This document shows, one piece after another, positions 33,822 through 41,914 of a DNA stretch of 64,000 bases (positions within the stretch are counted from its first letter, which is position 1; the number at the start of each line of letters is the position of its first letter). Location: positions 1 through 64,000 of the forward strand of contig NZ_BDJC01000011.1 in assembly GCF_002005565.1 (NCBI RefSeq), read 5' to 3'. The stretch is from Streptomyces sp. JHA26. Lineage in GTDB: Bacteria; Actinomycetota; Actinomycetes; Streptomycetales; Streptomycetaceae. Both the position numbers and the translations under genes were made by a program. Below the pieces are notes generated by a model, which did no database searches, was not told the DNA's origin, and worked only from the letters and a program-made list of their open reading frames with translations.

Positions 33822-35198
33822 ATGTCCGTCTCCGCCGTCTCCGCCGACCAGTCCCTCCGCGCCCCGCTGCCCGTCCTGGGCCGGGACGTCACCGTTCCGC
33901 TCGTCACCGGCGGCGAGGTCGCCTACGCCGCGCTCGACTACGCCGCCAGCGCGCCGGCGCTCCAGCGGGTCTGGGACGACGTCGCCGCCTACGCCCCGTA
34001 CTACGGCAGCGTGCACCGCGGCGCCGGGTACCTGTCGCAGCTGTCGACCGACCTGTTCGAGAACGCCCGGAAGACCGTCGCCGAGTTCCTCGGCTGCCGG
34101 GACGCCGACCAGGTGGTGTTCACCCGCTCCACCACCGACTCCCTGAACCTGCTCGCCGCCGCCCTCCCGGCCGGCTGCCGGGTCTTCGTCTTCGAGACCG
34201 AGCACCACGCCTCGCTGCTGCCGTGGCGCAACGCGGACGTCACCTTCCTCGACGCCCCGGGCAGCCCCGCCGAGGCCGTCGAGACGCTGGAGCGCGCGCT
34301 GGCCGCCCGCGAGCCGTACGGACCCGCCCTGGTCTGCGTCACCGGCGCCTCCAACGTCACCGGCGAGCTGTGGCCGGTGCGCGAGCTGGCCGCCGCCGCG
34401 CACGCGCACGGTGCCCGGATCGTGCTGGACGCCGCCCAGCTCGCCCCCCACCACCCCGTCGACGTCCGTGACCTGGACGTCGACTGGGTCGCCTTCTCCG
34501 GGCACAAGCTGTACGCCCCCTTCGGCTCCGGCGTCCTCGCGGGCCGGGCCGACTGGCTGCGCGAGGCGGAGCCGTACCTCGCGGGCGGCGGGGCCAGCCG
34601 CAGCGTCAGCCGGCGCGCGGACGGCGGCGTGGACGTGCAGTGGCACGACGGCGCCGCCCGCCACGAGGCCGGGTCGCCCAACGTCATCGGCGCCCACGCC
34701 GTCGCCTCCGCCTGCAGGGCGCTCACCGAGGCCGGGTTCGACACGCTGGTCGCCCGCGAGCAGCACCTGGTCCGGAAGGTGCGGGAGGGCCTCGCCGAGG
34801 TGCCCGAGGTGCGGATCCTCTCCCTCTTCGGGGACGACGCGCCGCGGGTCGGGGTGCTCTCCTTCGTCGTCGAGGGCTGGAACAGCTCCCACTTCGCCGC
34901 CGCCCTCTCCGCCGAGTACGGCATCGGCGTGCGCGACGGCCTGTTCTGCGCCCACCCGCTGGTGCGCACCCTGCTCGGCGGCGACCCGCAGACGCAGGGC
35001 GAGTGTGGCGCCCCCGAGGCGGCGCCGGGGGAGAAGTCCCTCAACGCCGTCCGGGTCAGCTTCGGCGCGGGCACCCCGGACGAGCACGTCGAGCGGTTCG
35101 TGAACGCCGTCAGGGAGCTGGTGAGCGACGGTGCCCGCTGGAGCTACCGCACCGAGGACGGACGCTGCGTACCGGACACGTCCGGCGCCGCCGCCTGA
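33822..35198 (+). CDS. Class V PLP aminotransferase / cysteine-desulfurase-like protein
   Basis: A 458-residue PLP enzyme. LDYAASAPALQRVW, the GSVHRGAGYLSQLS segment, VFTRSTTDSLNLLA, LDAAQLAPHHPVD and the aldimine lysine in AFSGHKLYAPFGSG place it in the class V family near cysteine desulfurases and isopenicillin-N-epimerase-like proteins. No clear desulfurase loop cysteine is present where IscS/SufS have it; a Cys occurs in DGLFCAHPLVR. A Gly/Ala/Pro-rich insertion (GECGAPEAAPGEK) breaks the C-terminal domain. The SAM-IV riboswitch upstream points to sulfur amino-acid metabolism. The start is an ATG after GGGAG. Confidence 0.9.
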   Translation: MSVSAVSADQSLRAPLPVLGRDVTVPLVTGGEVAYAALDYAASAPALQRVWDDVAAYAPYYGSVHRGAGYLSQLSTDLFENARKTVAEFLGCRDADQVVFTRSTTDSLNLLAAALPAGCRVFVFETEHHASLLPWRNADVTFLDAPGSPAEAVETLERALAAREPYGPALVCVTGASNVTGELWPVRELAAAAHAHGARIVLDAAQLAPHHPVDVRDLDVDWVAFSGHKLYAPFGSGVLAGRADWLREAEPYLAGGGASRSVSRRADGGVDVQWHDGAARHEAGSPNVIGAHAVASACRALTEAGFDTLVAREQHLVRKVREGLAEVPEVRILSLFGDDAPRVGVLSFVVEGWNSSHFAAALSAEYGIGVRDGLFCAHPLVRTLLGGDPQTQGECGAPEAAPGEKSLNAVRVSFGAGTPDEHVERFVNAVRELVSDGARWSYRTEDGRCVPDTSGAAA

Positions 35199-35245
35199 GC
35201 CCGTGTACCCGGCCCCGGGTGCCGACGTGCTCCGAACGGCGGGCC

Positions 35246-35527
35246 CTAGTTGTCCAGGCCGATGGCGAAGGCCGCCTCCAGGTCGTGCTGCGAGTACGTG
35301 CGGAACGCCACGTGCGTGTCCGTGCCCTCCACGCCCGGGATCTTGCTGATCCGGCCGGGGATGACCTCCGCCAGGTCCTCGTGCTGGTTGACCCGCACCA
35401 TCGCGATCAGGTCGTAGGTGCCGGTGACGGAGAAGACCTCGCTGACGTTCTCCAGCGAGGCGATCTGCTCCGCGATCTCGGGGATCCGGTCCACGCTGGT
35501 CTTGATGAGGACGATCGCGCTGATCAC
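35246..35527 (-). CDS. Stand-alone Lrp/AsnC ligand-binding (RAM) domain protein
   Basis: A 93-residue protein consisting only of the RAM effector-binding fold (VISAIVLIKTSVDRIPEIAEQIASL; VTGTYDLIAMVRV), with no DNA-binding domain. Such proteins form octamer-like rings and may bind amino acids or modulate full-length Lrp proteins. The GTG at 35527 overlaps the stop of the upstream rhomboid gene by 4 bases (GTGA), so the two are coupled. The ligand is unknown. Confidence 0.9.
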   Translation of the reverse strand: MISAIVLIKTSVDRIPEIAEQIASLENVSEVFSVTGTYDLIAMVRVNQHEDLAEVIPGRISKIPGVEGTDTHVAFRTYSQHDLEAAFAIGLDN

Positions 35528-36285
35528 GGCTGGTTCTCTCCCTCGGGGGCCGTCGCTGGAACGTCCCCAACTGTAGTCCCACCGCCGAACCGCACCCAGG
35601 CGAAGACGAAGCCCAGCCCGAAGCCCACCAGGTGCGCGAGGTAGGCCACCCCCGGCCCGTCGCCGGCCCGCCCCGCCGCCGTCCACTGCAGGGACGCCCA
35701 GAACGGCAGCACCACCCACGCGGGCAGGCGCAGCGGCAGGAAGAGGAGGAAGGGCAGGAGGCTGGTCACCCGGGCCCGGGGGAACAGGAAGAGGAACGCG
35801 CCGAGGACCGCGGAGATCGCCCCCGAGGCCCCGACCAGGGACTCCTGGGAGTGGGCGTTGGCCCCCGCGTAGCCCAGCAGCGCCAGGTAGCCGCAGCCGA
35901 GGTAGAACAGCAGGAACTGGAGCCGGCCCATCCGCGCCTCGGTCATCGCGCCGAAGACGTGGAGGAAGAGCATGTTGCCGAGCAGGTGCACCCAGCTGCC
36001 GTGGACGAACAGCGCCGTCGCGGGGGTGAGGGCGGCCCCGGGGGAGTCCTCGAACAGTTCTGCGGGGATCACGCCCCAGCGGTGGAACCAGGCGCGCTGC
36101 GCGGCGAGCAGTTCCTCCCCGGAGCCGTAGGCCGGATCGAGGCCCGACGCCGGGCTGAACAGGAACAGCGCGCAGCACAGGATGATCAGCGCGTACGTCA
36201 CCGGTGCCGTGCGCTTCCGCGGGGTGCGGGCCGTGCCGAGCTTCCTGATCTTCCCGAGGGCCGCCGTGCTCCAGTTGCGGATCAT
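35524..36285 (-). CDS. Rhomboid-family intramembrane serine protease
   Basis: A 253-residue membrane protease with six predicted helices. The catalytic Ser is in LVGASGAISA and the His in AYLAHLVGFGLGF; HGSWVHLLGNMLFLHVFG supplies the helix-2 His/Asn. A loop of about 60 residues separates helix 1 from helix 2. The start is set at ATG 36285; a GTG two codons upstream is possible and the ribosome site is weak. It is coupled to the RAM-domain gene downstream. Substrates are unknown. Confidence 0.92.
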   Translation of the reverse strand: MIRNWSTAALGKIRKLGTARTPRKRTAPVTYALIILCCALFLFSPASGLDPAYGSGEELLAAQRAWFHRWGVIPAELFEDSPGAALTPATALFVHGSWVHLLGNMLFLHVFGAMTEARMGRLQFLLFYLGCGYLALLGYAGANAHSQESLVGASGAISAVLGAFLFLFPRARVTSLLPFLLFLPLRLPAWVVLPFWASLQWTAAGRAGDGPGVAYLAHLVGFGLGFVFAWVRFGGGTTVGDVPATAPEGENQP

Positions 36286-36443
36286 GGACACAGAGCATGG
36301 CGCAACCGGACGCAACCGCCCATACCGCCTCGCCGCCGTGGACGCGCGGGCGGCGGGTACCCGCCAGGCCGTAGGGTTACGAGCCATACGCGCCGGGGAG
36401 ACCGGTGCGTCACGGACACTGGATAGAGAGGCGAACAGCCACG

Positions 36444-36683
36444 ATGACGGTTCCCCTGCCGACCGACACGACGCGGTGGCGCTGCACCCTCTGCGGCAAC
36501 CTCACCCGGTTCGACGTGACCCGCGCCTCGAAGGTCGTCGAGTACGTGCACCTCGATCTGGCCGGCGAGCCGTCGGTCGAGGAGCGCGAGGTGCTCAGTG
36601 AGACCATCGAGTCGGTGCGGTGCCGCTGGTGCAACGCCGTGGACCAGGTGGAACTGGTGGACAGGCCGGGCGCCGGCTCCTGA
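36444..36683 (+). CDS. Small zinc-ribbon protein
   Basis: A 79-residue protein with two CxxC knuckles (RCTLCGN and RCRWCNA) about 45 residues apart, the pattern of a zinc ribbon, with an acidic helix between (EPSVEEREVLSETIES). It has no other domain. The ATG at 36444 is used; codon usage supports coding. It lies 82 bases before the NYN/coiled-coil gene on the same strand and may share its transcript. A nucleic-acid or protein-binding role is inferred. Confidence 0.8.
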   Translation: MTVPLPTDTTRWRCTLCGNLTRFDVTRASKVVEYVHLDLAGEPSVEEREVLSETIESVRCRWCNAVDQVELVDRPGAGS

Positions 36684-36765
36684 CGGGAGCGGGCTTCGCG
36701 GACCCGTGGTCCGTACCGGGACCGGGCACAGGCAGGCGCAGACAGCAGAGGCATTGGGGTGACGG

Positions 36766-38115
36766 ATGGTGGAGACACACGGCGGGGGGCCGGGCGACGG
36801 CGCCGCTGAGGTGCTCGACCGCCCGCTGCCCGACGGAGTGCGCCGCAGGGTCGTGCAGATCGTGTCCGACGGCTTCGGTTCGCTCACCCTCGGCGAACTG
36901 CCCGCACAGCTGAGGCAGTACGCCCGTTTCGCCCCCAACCGCCGGGCCAAGTTCGCCGGCAACGCCATGGCCGCCGCCGTGGAGGCCGACCCCCTGTTCC
37001 GGCAGCGGATCGGCGAGAAGCTCAGGCAGGCCCAGCCGGAGCTGGCCGGCGCCCTCGACTCCGGCTCCCCGCCCCCGGCCGCGGACCCCCTCGACGTGGC
37101 GGCCGCGGCCTACGTGCTGCGCCCGCACGGCTGGGTGAAGCTGGTGACCGCCGCCGGCGAGGAGGCGCAGCGCGCGGACGCCGAGCGCGCCGACGAGGAG
37201 AGCCGCGCGGAGCTGGAGCGGCTGCGCGCGGAGCTGGCCCGGACCCGGGAGCACGCCAGGGCCGAGACGGAGCGGCTGCGCGGCGAGCTGGACGCGGCGA
37301 AGAAGGAGGCCGACGCGCTGCACCGCAAGCTGCGCTCCGCCCTCAGCGACGTCAAGCGCGGCGAGGCGGCCCTGCGCAAGGTGCGGGACGAGATAGACAC
37401 CGTCCGTGGGGAGGCGAACGCCCAGGTGTCCGCCGCCGAGAGCGAGAGCCGGCGGCTCAAGGCCCGCCTCGGCGAGGCGGAGACCGCCCTGGAGGCCACC
37501 CGCAGGGCGGCCCGCGAAGGACGCAGTGTCGAGGACATGCGCGTACGGCTGCTCCTCGACACGCTGCTGGACGCCACGCAGGGGCTGCGCCGGGAGCTCG
37601 CGCTCCCCCCGGTGTCCGTGCGGCCCGCCCAGACGGTGGAGGCGGTCGAGCCCGGCCGGATGACCCCGAAGGACATCGCCGCCCGCGCCCTGTCCGAGCA
37701 CGACCCCGCCATCCTCGACCAGTTGCTCGCGCTGCCCCAGGCGCATCTGGTCGTCGACGGCTACAACGTCACCAAGACCGGCTATCCGCAGATGCCGCTG
37801 GAGAAGCAGCGGTTGCGCCTGCTCGGTCAGCTCTCCCAGCTCGCCGCGCAGACCGGCGCCGAGACGACCTGCGTCTTCGACGGGGCCGAACTGGCGGCGC
37901 CGGTGCTGCTGGCACCCCCGCGCGGGGTGCGTGTGCTGTTCTCCAAACCCGGAGTCACCGCCGACGAGTTGATCCGCCAGCTGGTGCGGGCCGAGCCGCC
38001 GGGCCGACCGGTCATCGTCGTCTCCACCGACCGCGAGGTCGCCGACGGGGTGGCGAAGGCGGGGGCGCGGCCGGTGGCCTCGGTGGTCCTCCTCAAGCGG
38101 TTCTCGCACGGCTGA
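36766..38115 (+). CDS. Coiled-coil protein with C-terminal NYN (YacP-like) RNase domain
   Basis: A 449-residue cytosolic protein. Residues 1-115 are a helical N-terminal domain (FAPNRRAKFAGNAMAAAVEAD), 120-265 a long charged coiled coil (ERLRAELARTREHARAETERL and following), and 315-449 a PIN-like NYN domain: LVVDGYNVTK with its first catalytic Asp, CVFDGAELAAP, KPGVTADELIRQ and VVSTDREVADGV. YacP-type NYN proteins are predicted ribonucleases in RNA turnover. The coiled coil suggests oligomerisation or a scaffold. Membrane anchors are absent. Confidence 0.9.
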   Translation: MVETHGGGPGDGAAEVLDRPLPDGVRRRVVQIVSDGFGSLTLGELPAQLRQYARFAPNRRAKFAGNAMAAAVEADPLFRQRIGEKLRQAQPELAGALDSGSPPPAADPLDVAAAAYVLRPHGWVKLVTAAGEEAQRADAERADEESRAELERLRAELARTREHARAETERLRGELDAAKKEADALHRKLRSALSDVKRGEAALRKVRDEIDTVRGEANAQVSAAESESRRLKARLGEAETALEATRRAAREGRSVEDMRVRLLLDTLLDATQGLRRELALPPVSVRPAQTVEAVEPGRMTPKDIAARALSEHDPAILDQLLALPQAHLVVDGYNVTKTGYPQMPLEKQRLRLLGQLSQLAAQTGAETTCVFDGAELAAPVLLAPPRGVRVLFSKPGVTADELIRQLVRAEPPGRPVIVVSTDREVADGVAKAGARPVASVVLLKRFSHG

Positions 38116-38227
38116 CCCCTGGGTCGTATGTCCCCGGAGCGCCGTCCGCCCCAAGCGCACCGTACGGGCCGCTTGCCCGAATTGAGGACCGTTCGGCGCG
38201 ACGCTCGGTCAAGGGTGGTTCACCACA

Positions 38228-38239
38228 CGTGAGTTCACG
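38228..38239. promoter_or_regulatory. 12-base dyad upstream of NlpC/P60 gene
   Basis: CGTGAGTTCACG is a palindrome with 5-base arms and a GT centre, about 140 bases before the start of the first hydrolase gene and next to an AT-rich stretch (CAAAATATGCC). It may be a regulator site. Confidence 0.3.
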
Positions 38240-38281
38240 GCAAAATATGCCTCTCCGGTCTCACTATTTTCACCTGAGGAT

Positions 38282-38311
38282 TTGAACTCATCACGACTTG
38301 GTCACTAGGGT
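38282..38311 (+). promoter_or_regulatory. Candidate sigma-70-type promoter of NlpC/P60 gene
   Basis: TTGAAC (38282-38287) and TAGGGT (38306-38311) are separated by 18 bases, a good match to the vegetative consensus in Streptomyces. It leaves a leader of about 65 bases before the GTG at 38382. Confidence 0.45.
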
Positions 38312-38381
38312 CTGGCTTCGAACCCGCCCGTGCCATCGAACCCGCGATCGGGTGATCCCCCTCTAGAAGGAGCTCGACTCC

Positions 38382-39422
38382 GTGGCGTCCCACCGTCGTC
38401 CCAAGCAGCCGAGCCGCACGCGTGTGACCGTGCTCACCACCGCAGCGGCAGCCGCAGTCGCTCTCAGCTCGCAGGCGGCCAACGCCGCACCGACCGAGAA
38501 GCCGAGCAAGGACGAGGTCAAAGCCAAGGTCGACAAGCTCTACGAGGAGGCCGAGCAGGCCACCGAGAAGTACAACGGGGCCAAGGAGAAGCAGGAGAAG
38601 CTCCAGAAGGAGATCTCCACCATCCAGGACAACGTCGCCCGCGGCCAGGAAGAGCTCAACGAGCTGCGCGACGGCCTCGGTTCGATGGCCAGCGCCCAGT
38701 ACCGCTCCGGCGGCATCGACCCCTCCCTCCAGCTCTTCCTGTCCGCCGACCCGGACGACTACCTGGACAAGGCCTCCACGCTCGACCAGCTCAGCGGTCA
38801 GCAGGTCGAGGCGCTGAAGAAGATCCAGGAGAAGCAGCGCGACCTCGCCCAGCAGCGCGCCGAGGCCTCCAAGAAGCTCAAGGACCTCTCCGCCACCCGC
38901 ACCGAACTGGGCAGGAAGAAGAAGGAGGTCCAGGGCAAGCTCTCCTCGGCCCAGAAGCTCCTCAACACGCTCACCGCCGACGAGAAGGCCGCCCTCGACG
39001 CCGAGCAGGAGCGCTCCACCCGCAGCAGCGAGCGCCAGGCCCTGTCCGGCCCCGCGGTCTCCGCCTCCGGCCGGGCCGGCGCGGCGTTCTCCGCGGCCCA
39101 GGGCAAGATCGGCACCCCGTACGTCTACGGCGCCACCGGTCCCTCCTCCTTCGACTGCTCGGGCCTGACCTCCTGGGCCTACGCCCAGGCCGGCGTCGAC
39201 ATCCCCCGCACCTCCGAGGCCCAGGCCAACTACGGCACCCGCATCAGCTCCATGAGCGACCTGCAGGTCGGCGACCTCGTCTTCTTCTTCAACGACCTGC
39301 ACCACGTCGGCCTCTACGCCGGCAACGGCCAGGTCCTGCACGCGCCGCGCACCGGCACGGTCGTCCGCTACGAGTCGATGAGCACCATCGGCGGCCCGTT
39401 CATGTGGGGCGTCCGCGTCTGA
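38382..39422 (+). CDS. NlpC/P60 peptidoglycan hydrolase with coiled-coil domain (RipA-like)
   Basis: A 346-residue secreted endopeptidase that cleaves stem peptides in peptidoglycan. A signal peptide ends near QAANAAPT (about residue 36). Residues 40-215 form a long coiled coil (KVDKLYEEAEQATEKYNG...) that in related enzymes mediates autoinhibition or docking, and residues 230-346 form the NlpC/P60 domain with catalytic Cys in SSFDCSGLTSWAY and His in LHHVGLYAGNG. The GTG has AAGGAG 10 bases upstream. A paralogue follows 214 bases on. Confidence 0.95.
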   Translation: MASHRRPKQPSRTRVTVLTTAAAAAVALSSQAANAAPTEKPSKDEVKAKVDKLYEEAEQATEKYNGAKEKQEKLQKEISTIQDNVARGQEELNELRDGLGSMASAQYRSGGIDPSLQLFLSADPDDYLDKASTLDQLSGQQVEALKKIQEKQRDLAQQRAEASKKLKDLSATRTELGRKKKEVQGKLSSAQKLLNTLTADEKAALDAEQERSTRSSERQALSGPAVSASGRAGAAFSAAQGKIGTPYVYGATGPSSFDCSGLTSWAYAQAGVDIPRTSEAQANYGTRISSMSDLQVGDLVFFFNDLHHVGLYAGNGQVLHAPRTGTVVRYESMSTIGGPFMWGVRV

Positions 39423-39455
39423 TCCCTGTTTCAGGGAACTTCCGGAAACACCCTG

Positions 39456-39535
39456 GCCGTGCCGTCCGTTCGGGCGAATCACGGCACGGCGTTCCGGCCC
39501 CCCGCCCCGCCGGTGACCTGCGTCAGCGGCGGGGC
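39456..39535 (+). terminator. Tandem hairpins between the NlpC/P60 genes
   Basis: Two perfect stems follow each other: GCCGTGCC/GGCACGGC (39456-39490) and GCCCCGCCG/CGGCGGGGC (39504-39535). A small CCCTG/CAGGG stem lies at 39424. These probably terminate the first hydrolase transcript. Confidence 0.6.
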
Positions 39536-39635
39536 GTCGTGTCGCGCACCCTCCCCGGGCCGTTGGCCGCCGCCCCGCCGCGGGGCTACTGTCTGCCGCG
39601 TTTCCCGTCCGCCAGCGGAAGGAGTGCGGCTTCCC

Positions 39636-40652
39636 GTGGGGTCCCATCGCCGCCTTGCACCGTCCGGGCTCGATCGCGGCGCCACCGCCGCCGTCGGCCT
39701 CCTCTCCGTCGCCACCGCCGTCCTGGGCGCCGTACCGGCGGCCGTGGCCGCGCCGCACGACGGCACACGTGCCGAGGTGGACCGCCTCCACACGGAGGCC
39801 GAGAAGGCGACCGAGGCCTACAACGAGGCCGACGAGCGCACCGACGCCCTGCGCGAGGAGATCGGCGCCGCGCAGGACGAGATCGCCCGCAAGCAGGAGC
39901 GGATCAACACCCTGCGGGACGGGCTCGGCTCGCTCGCCGGGGCCCAGTACCGCTCGGGCGGCGTCGACCCGTCCCTCGTCCTGCTGCTCTCCGCCGATCC
40001 GGACGACTACCTCGACAAGGCCTCCGTGCTCGACCGGATCAGCACCCACGAGGCCGGCGAACTCAGGGAGCTCCAGGGGGTCCTGCGCGAGATCGCCCAG
40101 GACCGTGCCGAGGCCGCGCGCAAGCTCGCCGAGCTGGAGCAGGGCCGCAAGGCGGCCGCCGCCCACAAGAGGACCGTCGAGCGCAAGCTCGCCGAGGCCC
40201 GGCGGCTGCTCGCCACCCTCCCGGCCGGCGAACGAGCCGCCTACGGCCGTGCCTCCCGCTCCGGTCGCCCCGACCTGACCGCCCCCGGCGGCGCCGTACC
40301 CGCCTCCGGACGGGCGGCGGCCGCCTTCGCCGCCGCCCGCTCCGCGCTCGGCAGGCCCTACGTCTGGGGCGCCAACGGCCCCTCGGGCTTCGACTGCTCG
40401 GGCCTGACCCAGTGGGCGTACGCCCAGGCCGGGGTCGGCCTGCCGCGCACCTCGCAGGCGCAGCGGTACGCGGGCCGGCGGATCCCGCTCTCCCAGGCGC
40501 GGCCCGGGGACCTGGTCGCCTACCGGGACGACGCCAGCCACATCGGCATGTACGCCGGCAACGGCCAGGTGATCCACGCGCCCCACCCCGGCGCCCCGGT
40601 GCGCTACGACCCGGTCGGCATGATGCCGGTCTCCTCGGTCACCCGGGTCTGA
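39636..40652 (+). CDS. NlpC/P60 peptidoglycan hydrolase, paralogue
   Basis: A 338-residue protein with the same order of parts as its upstream neighbour: signal peptide ending near AAVAAPHD, coiled coil (residues about 45-205), then the NlpC/P60 domain with Cys in SGFDCSGLTQWAY and His in ASHIGMYAGNG. The segments ADPDDYLDKAS and SSFDCSGL/SGFDCSGL are shared nearly word for word, so the pair arose by tandem duplication. The GTG at 39636 is chosen because GGAAGGAG lies 11 bases upstream and the signal peptide begins there. Confidence 0.94.
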   Translation: MGSHRRLAPSGLDRGATAAVGLLSVATAVLGAVPAAVAAPHDGTRAEVDRLHTEAEKATEAYNEADERTDALREEIGAAQDEIARKQERINTLRDGLGSLAGAQYRSGGVDPSLVLLLSADPDDYLDKASVLDRISTHEAGELRELQGVLREIAQDRAEAARKLAELEQGRKAAAAHKRTVERKLAEARRLLATLPAGERAAYGRASRSGRPDLTAPGGAVPASGRAAAAFAAARSALGRPYVWGANGPSGFDCSGLTQWAYAQAGVGLPRTSQAQRYAGRRIPLSQARPGDLVAYRDDASHIGMYAGNGQVIHAPHPGAPVRYDPVGMMPVSSVTRV

Positions 40653-40701
40653 CCCCGCCGAACCCCGGCCCCAGCGGCCCGGCGCCCGTACGATCGGAGA
40701 G

Positions 40702-41892
40702 ATGGCTGGTCGAAGGCGGGTGCCGGGTTCCTCGGTGGTGGCGTTGTGCCTGCTGCTGGTCTCCCTCGTGGCCTGCGGCGGCCGGACCGCCGCCGACCCC
40801 GTCCGGGCCGAGGTGCAGCGGGTCCTGGACCGGCGCGCGGCGGCCGTCCTCGCCCACGACCGGGCCGCCTGGGCCCGCACCGGCGCCGGGACCGCCCTCG
40901 GCAACCTGAGCGCGGTGCCGCTGGCCGCCTGGTCGTACCGCGTCACCGGTGCGCACCGCACCGGTGACACCGTCACCGCCGACGTGGACCTCGGCTACCG
41001 CATCGCGGGCTACGACCGGGGCGCCGTCACGACCGCCCGCACCGTGCGGCTGAGCCGGGAGGAGGACGGACGGTGGTCCGTCGACTCCGACCGGCCCGCG
41101 AAGCGGTCCGGCCAGCAGCCGTGGGACCAGGGCCCGGTGCAGGTGGTGCGGGGCGCGCACAGCCTCGTCCTCGGCGTCGGGCAGTCCACCGGGGCGCTGC
41201 GCGGCTACGCGGACCTCGCCGACCGCGCCGTGCCGGCCGTGTCCGACGCCTGGGACGGCGACTGGGCCCGCCGGATCGTCGTCCTGGTGCCCCGGTCGCT
41301 GGAGGGGATGGCGGGGCTCCTCGGCTCGCCCGCCTCCTCCTACCGGGGCATCGCGGCGGTCACCACCGGCGAGACGGGCGGCCGGGAGCTCGCGCCCGCG
41401 GACCGGATCATCGTCAACCCCGACGCGTACGGGCTGCTCGGCGGCCTCGGCCGACAGGTCGTGCTCACCCACGAGACCACCCACGTCGCCACCCGTGCCC
41501 ACACCACCGCCGCCACGCCGCTGTGGCTGTCCGAGGGCTACGCCGACTGGGTCGGCTACCGCGCCGACGAGCGGGAACCGGCCCGGGCCGCATCCGAACT
41601 GGCCCGCGCGGTGTCCGAGGGCCGGGTGCCCGACGGCCTGCCCACGGACGAGGACTTCGGCTTCACCGGCGAGGCGGACGAACTCGCCCGCGCCTACGAG
41701 GGCGGCTGGCTGGCCTGCCGGATGATCGCCGACCGGTGGGGCGAGGACCGGCTGGACGCCTTCTACCGGGCCGTGGGCGCCCACGACGGGCGCGCGGGGG
41801 CGGTCGAGGACGCGCTGCGGGACGTGCTCGGCACGACCCGGGACGCGTTCACGGCGCGGTGGCGGGAGTACCTGCGCGAGCAGCTCGGCTGA
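40702..41892 (+). CDS. Lipoprotein with HExxH zinc-peptidase-like motif
   Basis: A 396-residue protein with a lipobox signal (LLVSLVAC, Cys25). Residues 28-135 look like an NTF2/DUF-type alpha-beta domain, and 150-396 contain the zincin motif LTHETTHVATRA with a downstream acidic segment WLSEGYADWVGY, which supplies the third ligand as in gluzincins. It could therefore be a membrane-anchored metallopeptidase. The ATG is preceded by GGAGAG. It follows two cell-wall hydrolase genes, which suggests an envelope role. Confidence 0.85.
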   Translation: MAGRRRVPGSSVVALCLLLVSLVACGGRTAADPVRAEVQRVLDRRAAAVLAHDRAAWARTGAGTALGNLSAVPLAAWSYRVTGAHRTGDTVTADVDLGYRIAGYDRGAVTTARTVRLSREEDGRWSVDSDRPAKRSGQQPWDQGPVQVVRGAHSLVLGVGQSTGALRGYADLADRAVPAVSDAWDGDWARRIVVLVPRSLEGMAGLLGSPASSYRGIAAVTTGETGGRELAPADRIIVNPDAYGLLGGLGRQVVLTHETTHVATRAHTTAATPLWLSEGYADWVGYRADEREPARAASELARAVSEGRVPDGLPTDEDFGFTGEADELARAYEGGWLACRMIADRWGEDRLDAFYRAVGAHDGRAGAVEDALRDVLGTTRDAFTARWREYLREQLG

Positions 41893-41914
41893 GCGGGGTA
41901 CGGCCGCCGGACGG

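Noticed and set aside
34998..35035. Second in-frame palindromic repeat in the class V aminotransferase gene
   Set aside because: GCGCCCCCG and CGCCGGGGG pair only partly and lack the GGGGGTCCCCCC block, so kinship with the element at 11311 is not convincing.
38116..38381. Possible ydaO-type (c-di-AMP) riboswitch before the NlpC/P60 gene
   Set aside because: Such switches precede some Streptomyces cell-wall hydrolase genes, but I could not find the conserved core or its stems here; only a promoter candidate and a short dyad remain.
38235..40976. 913-codon minus-strand frame opposite the NlpC/P60 genes
   Set aside because: Low-complexity Gly/Leu/Val/Arg translation, no ribosome site, and it covers two clear genes on the other strand.
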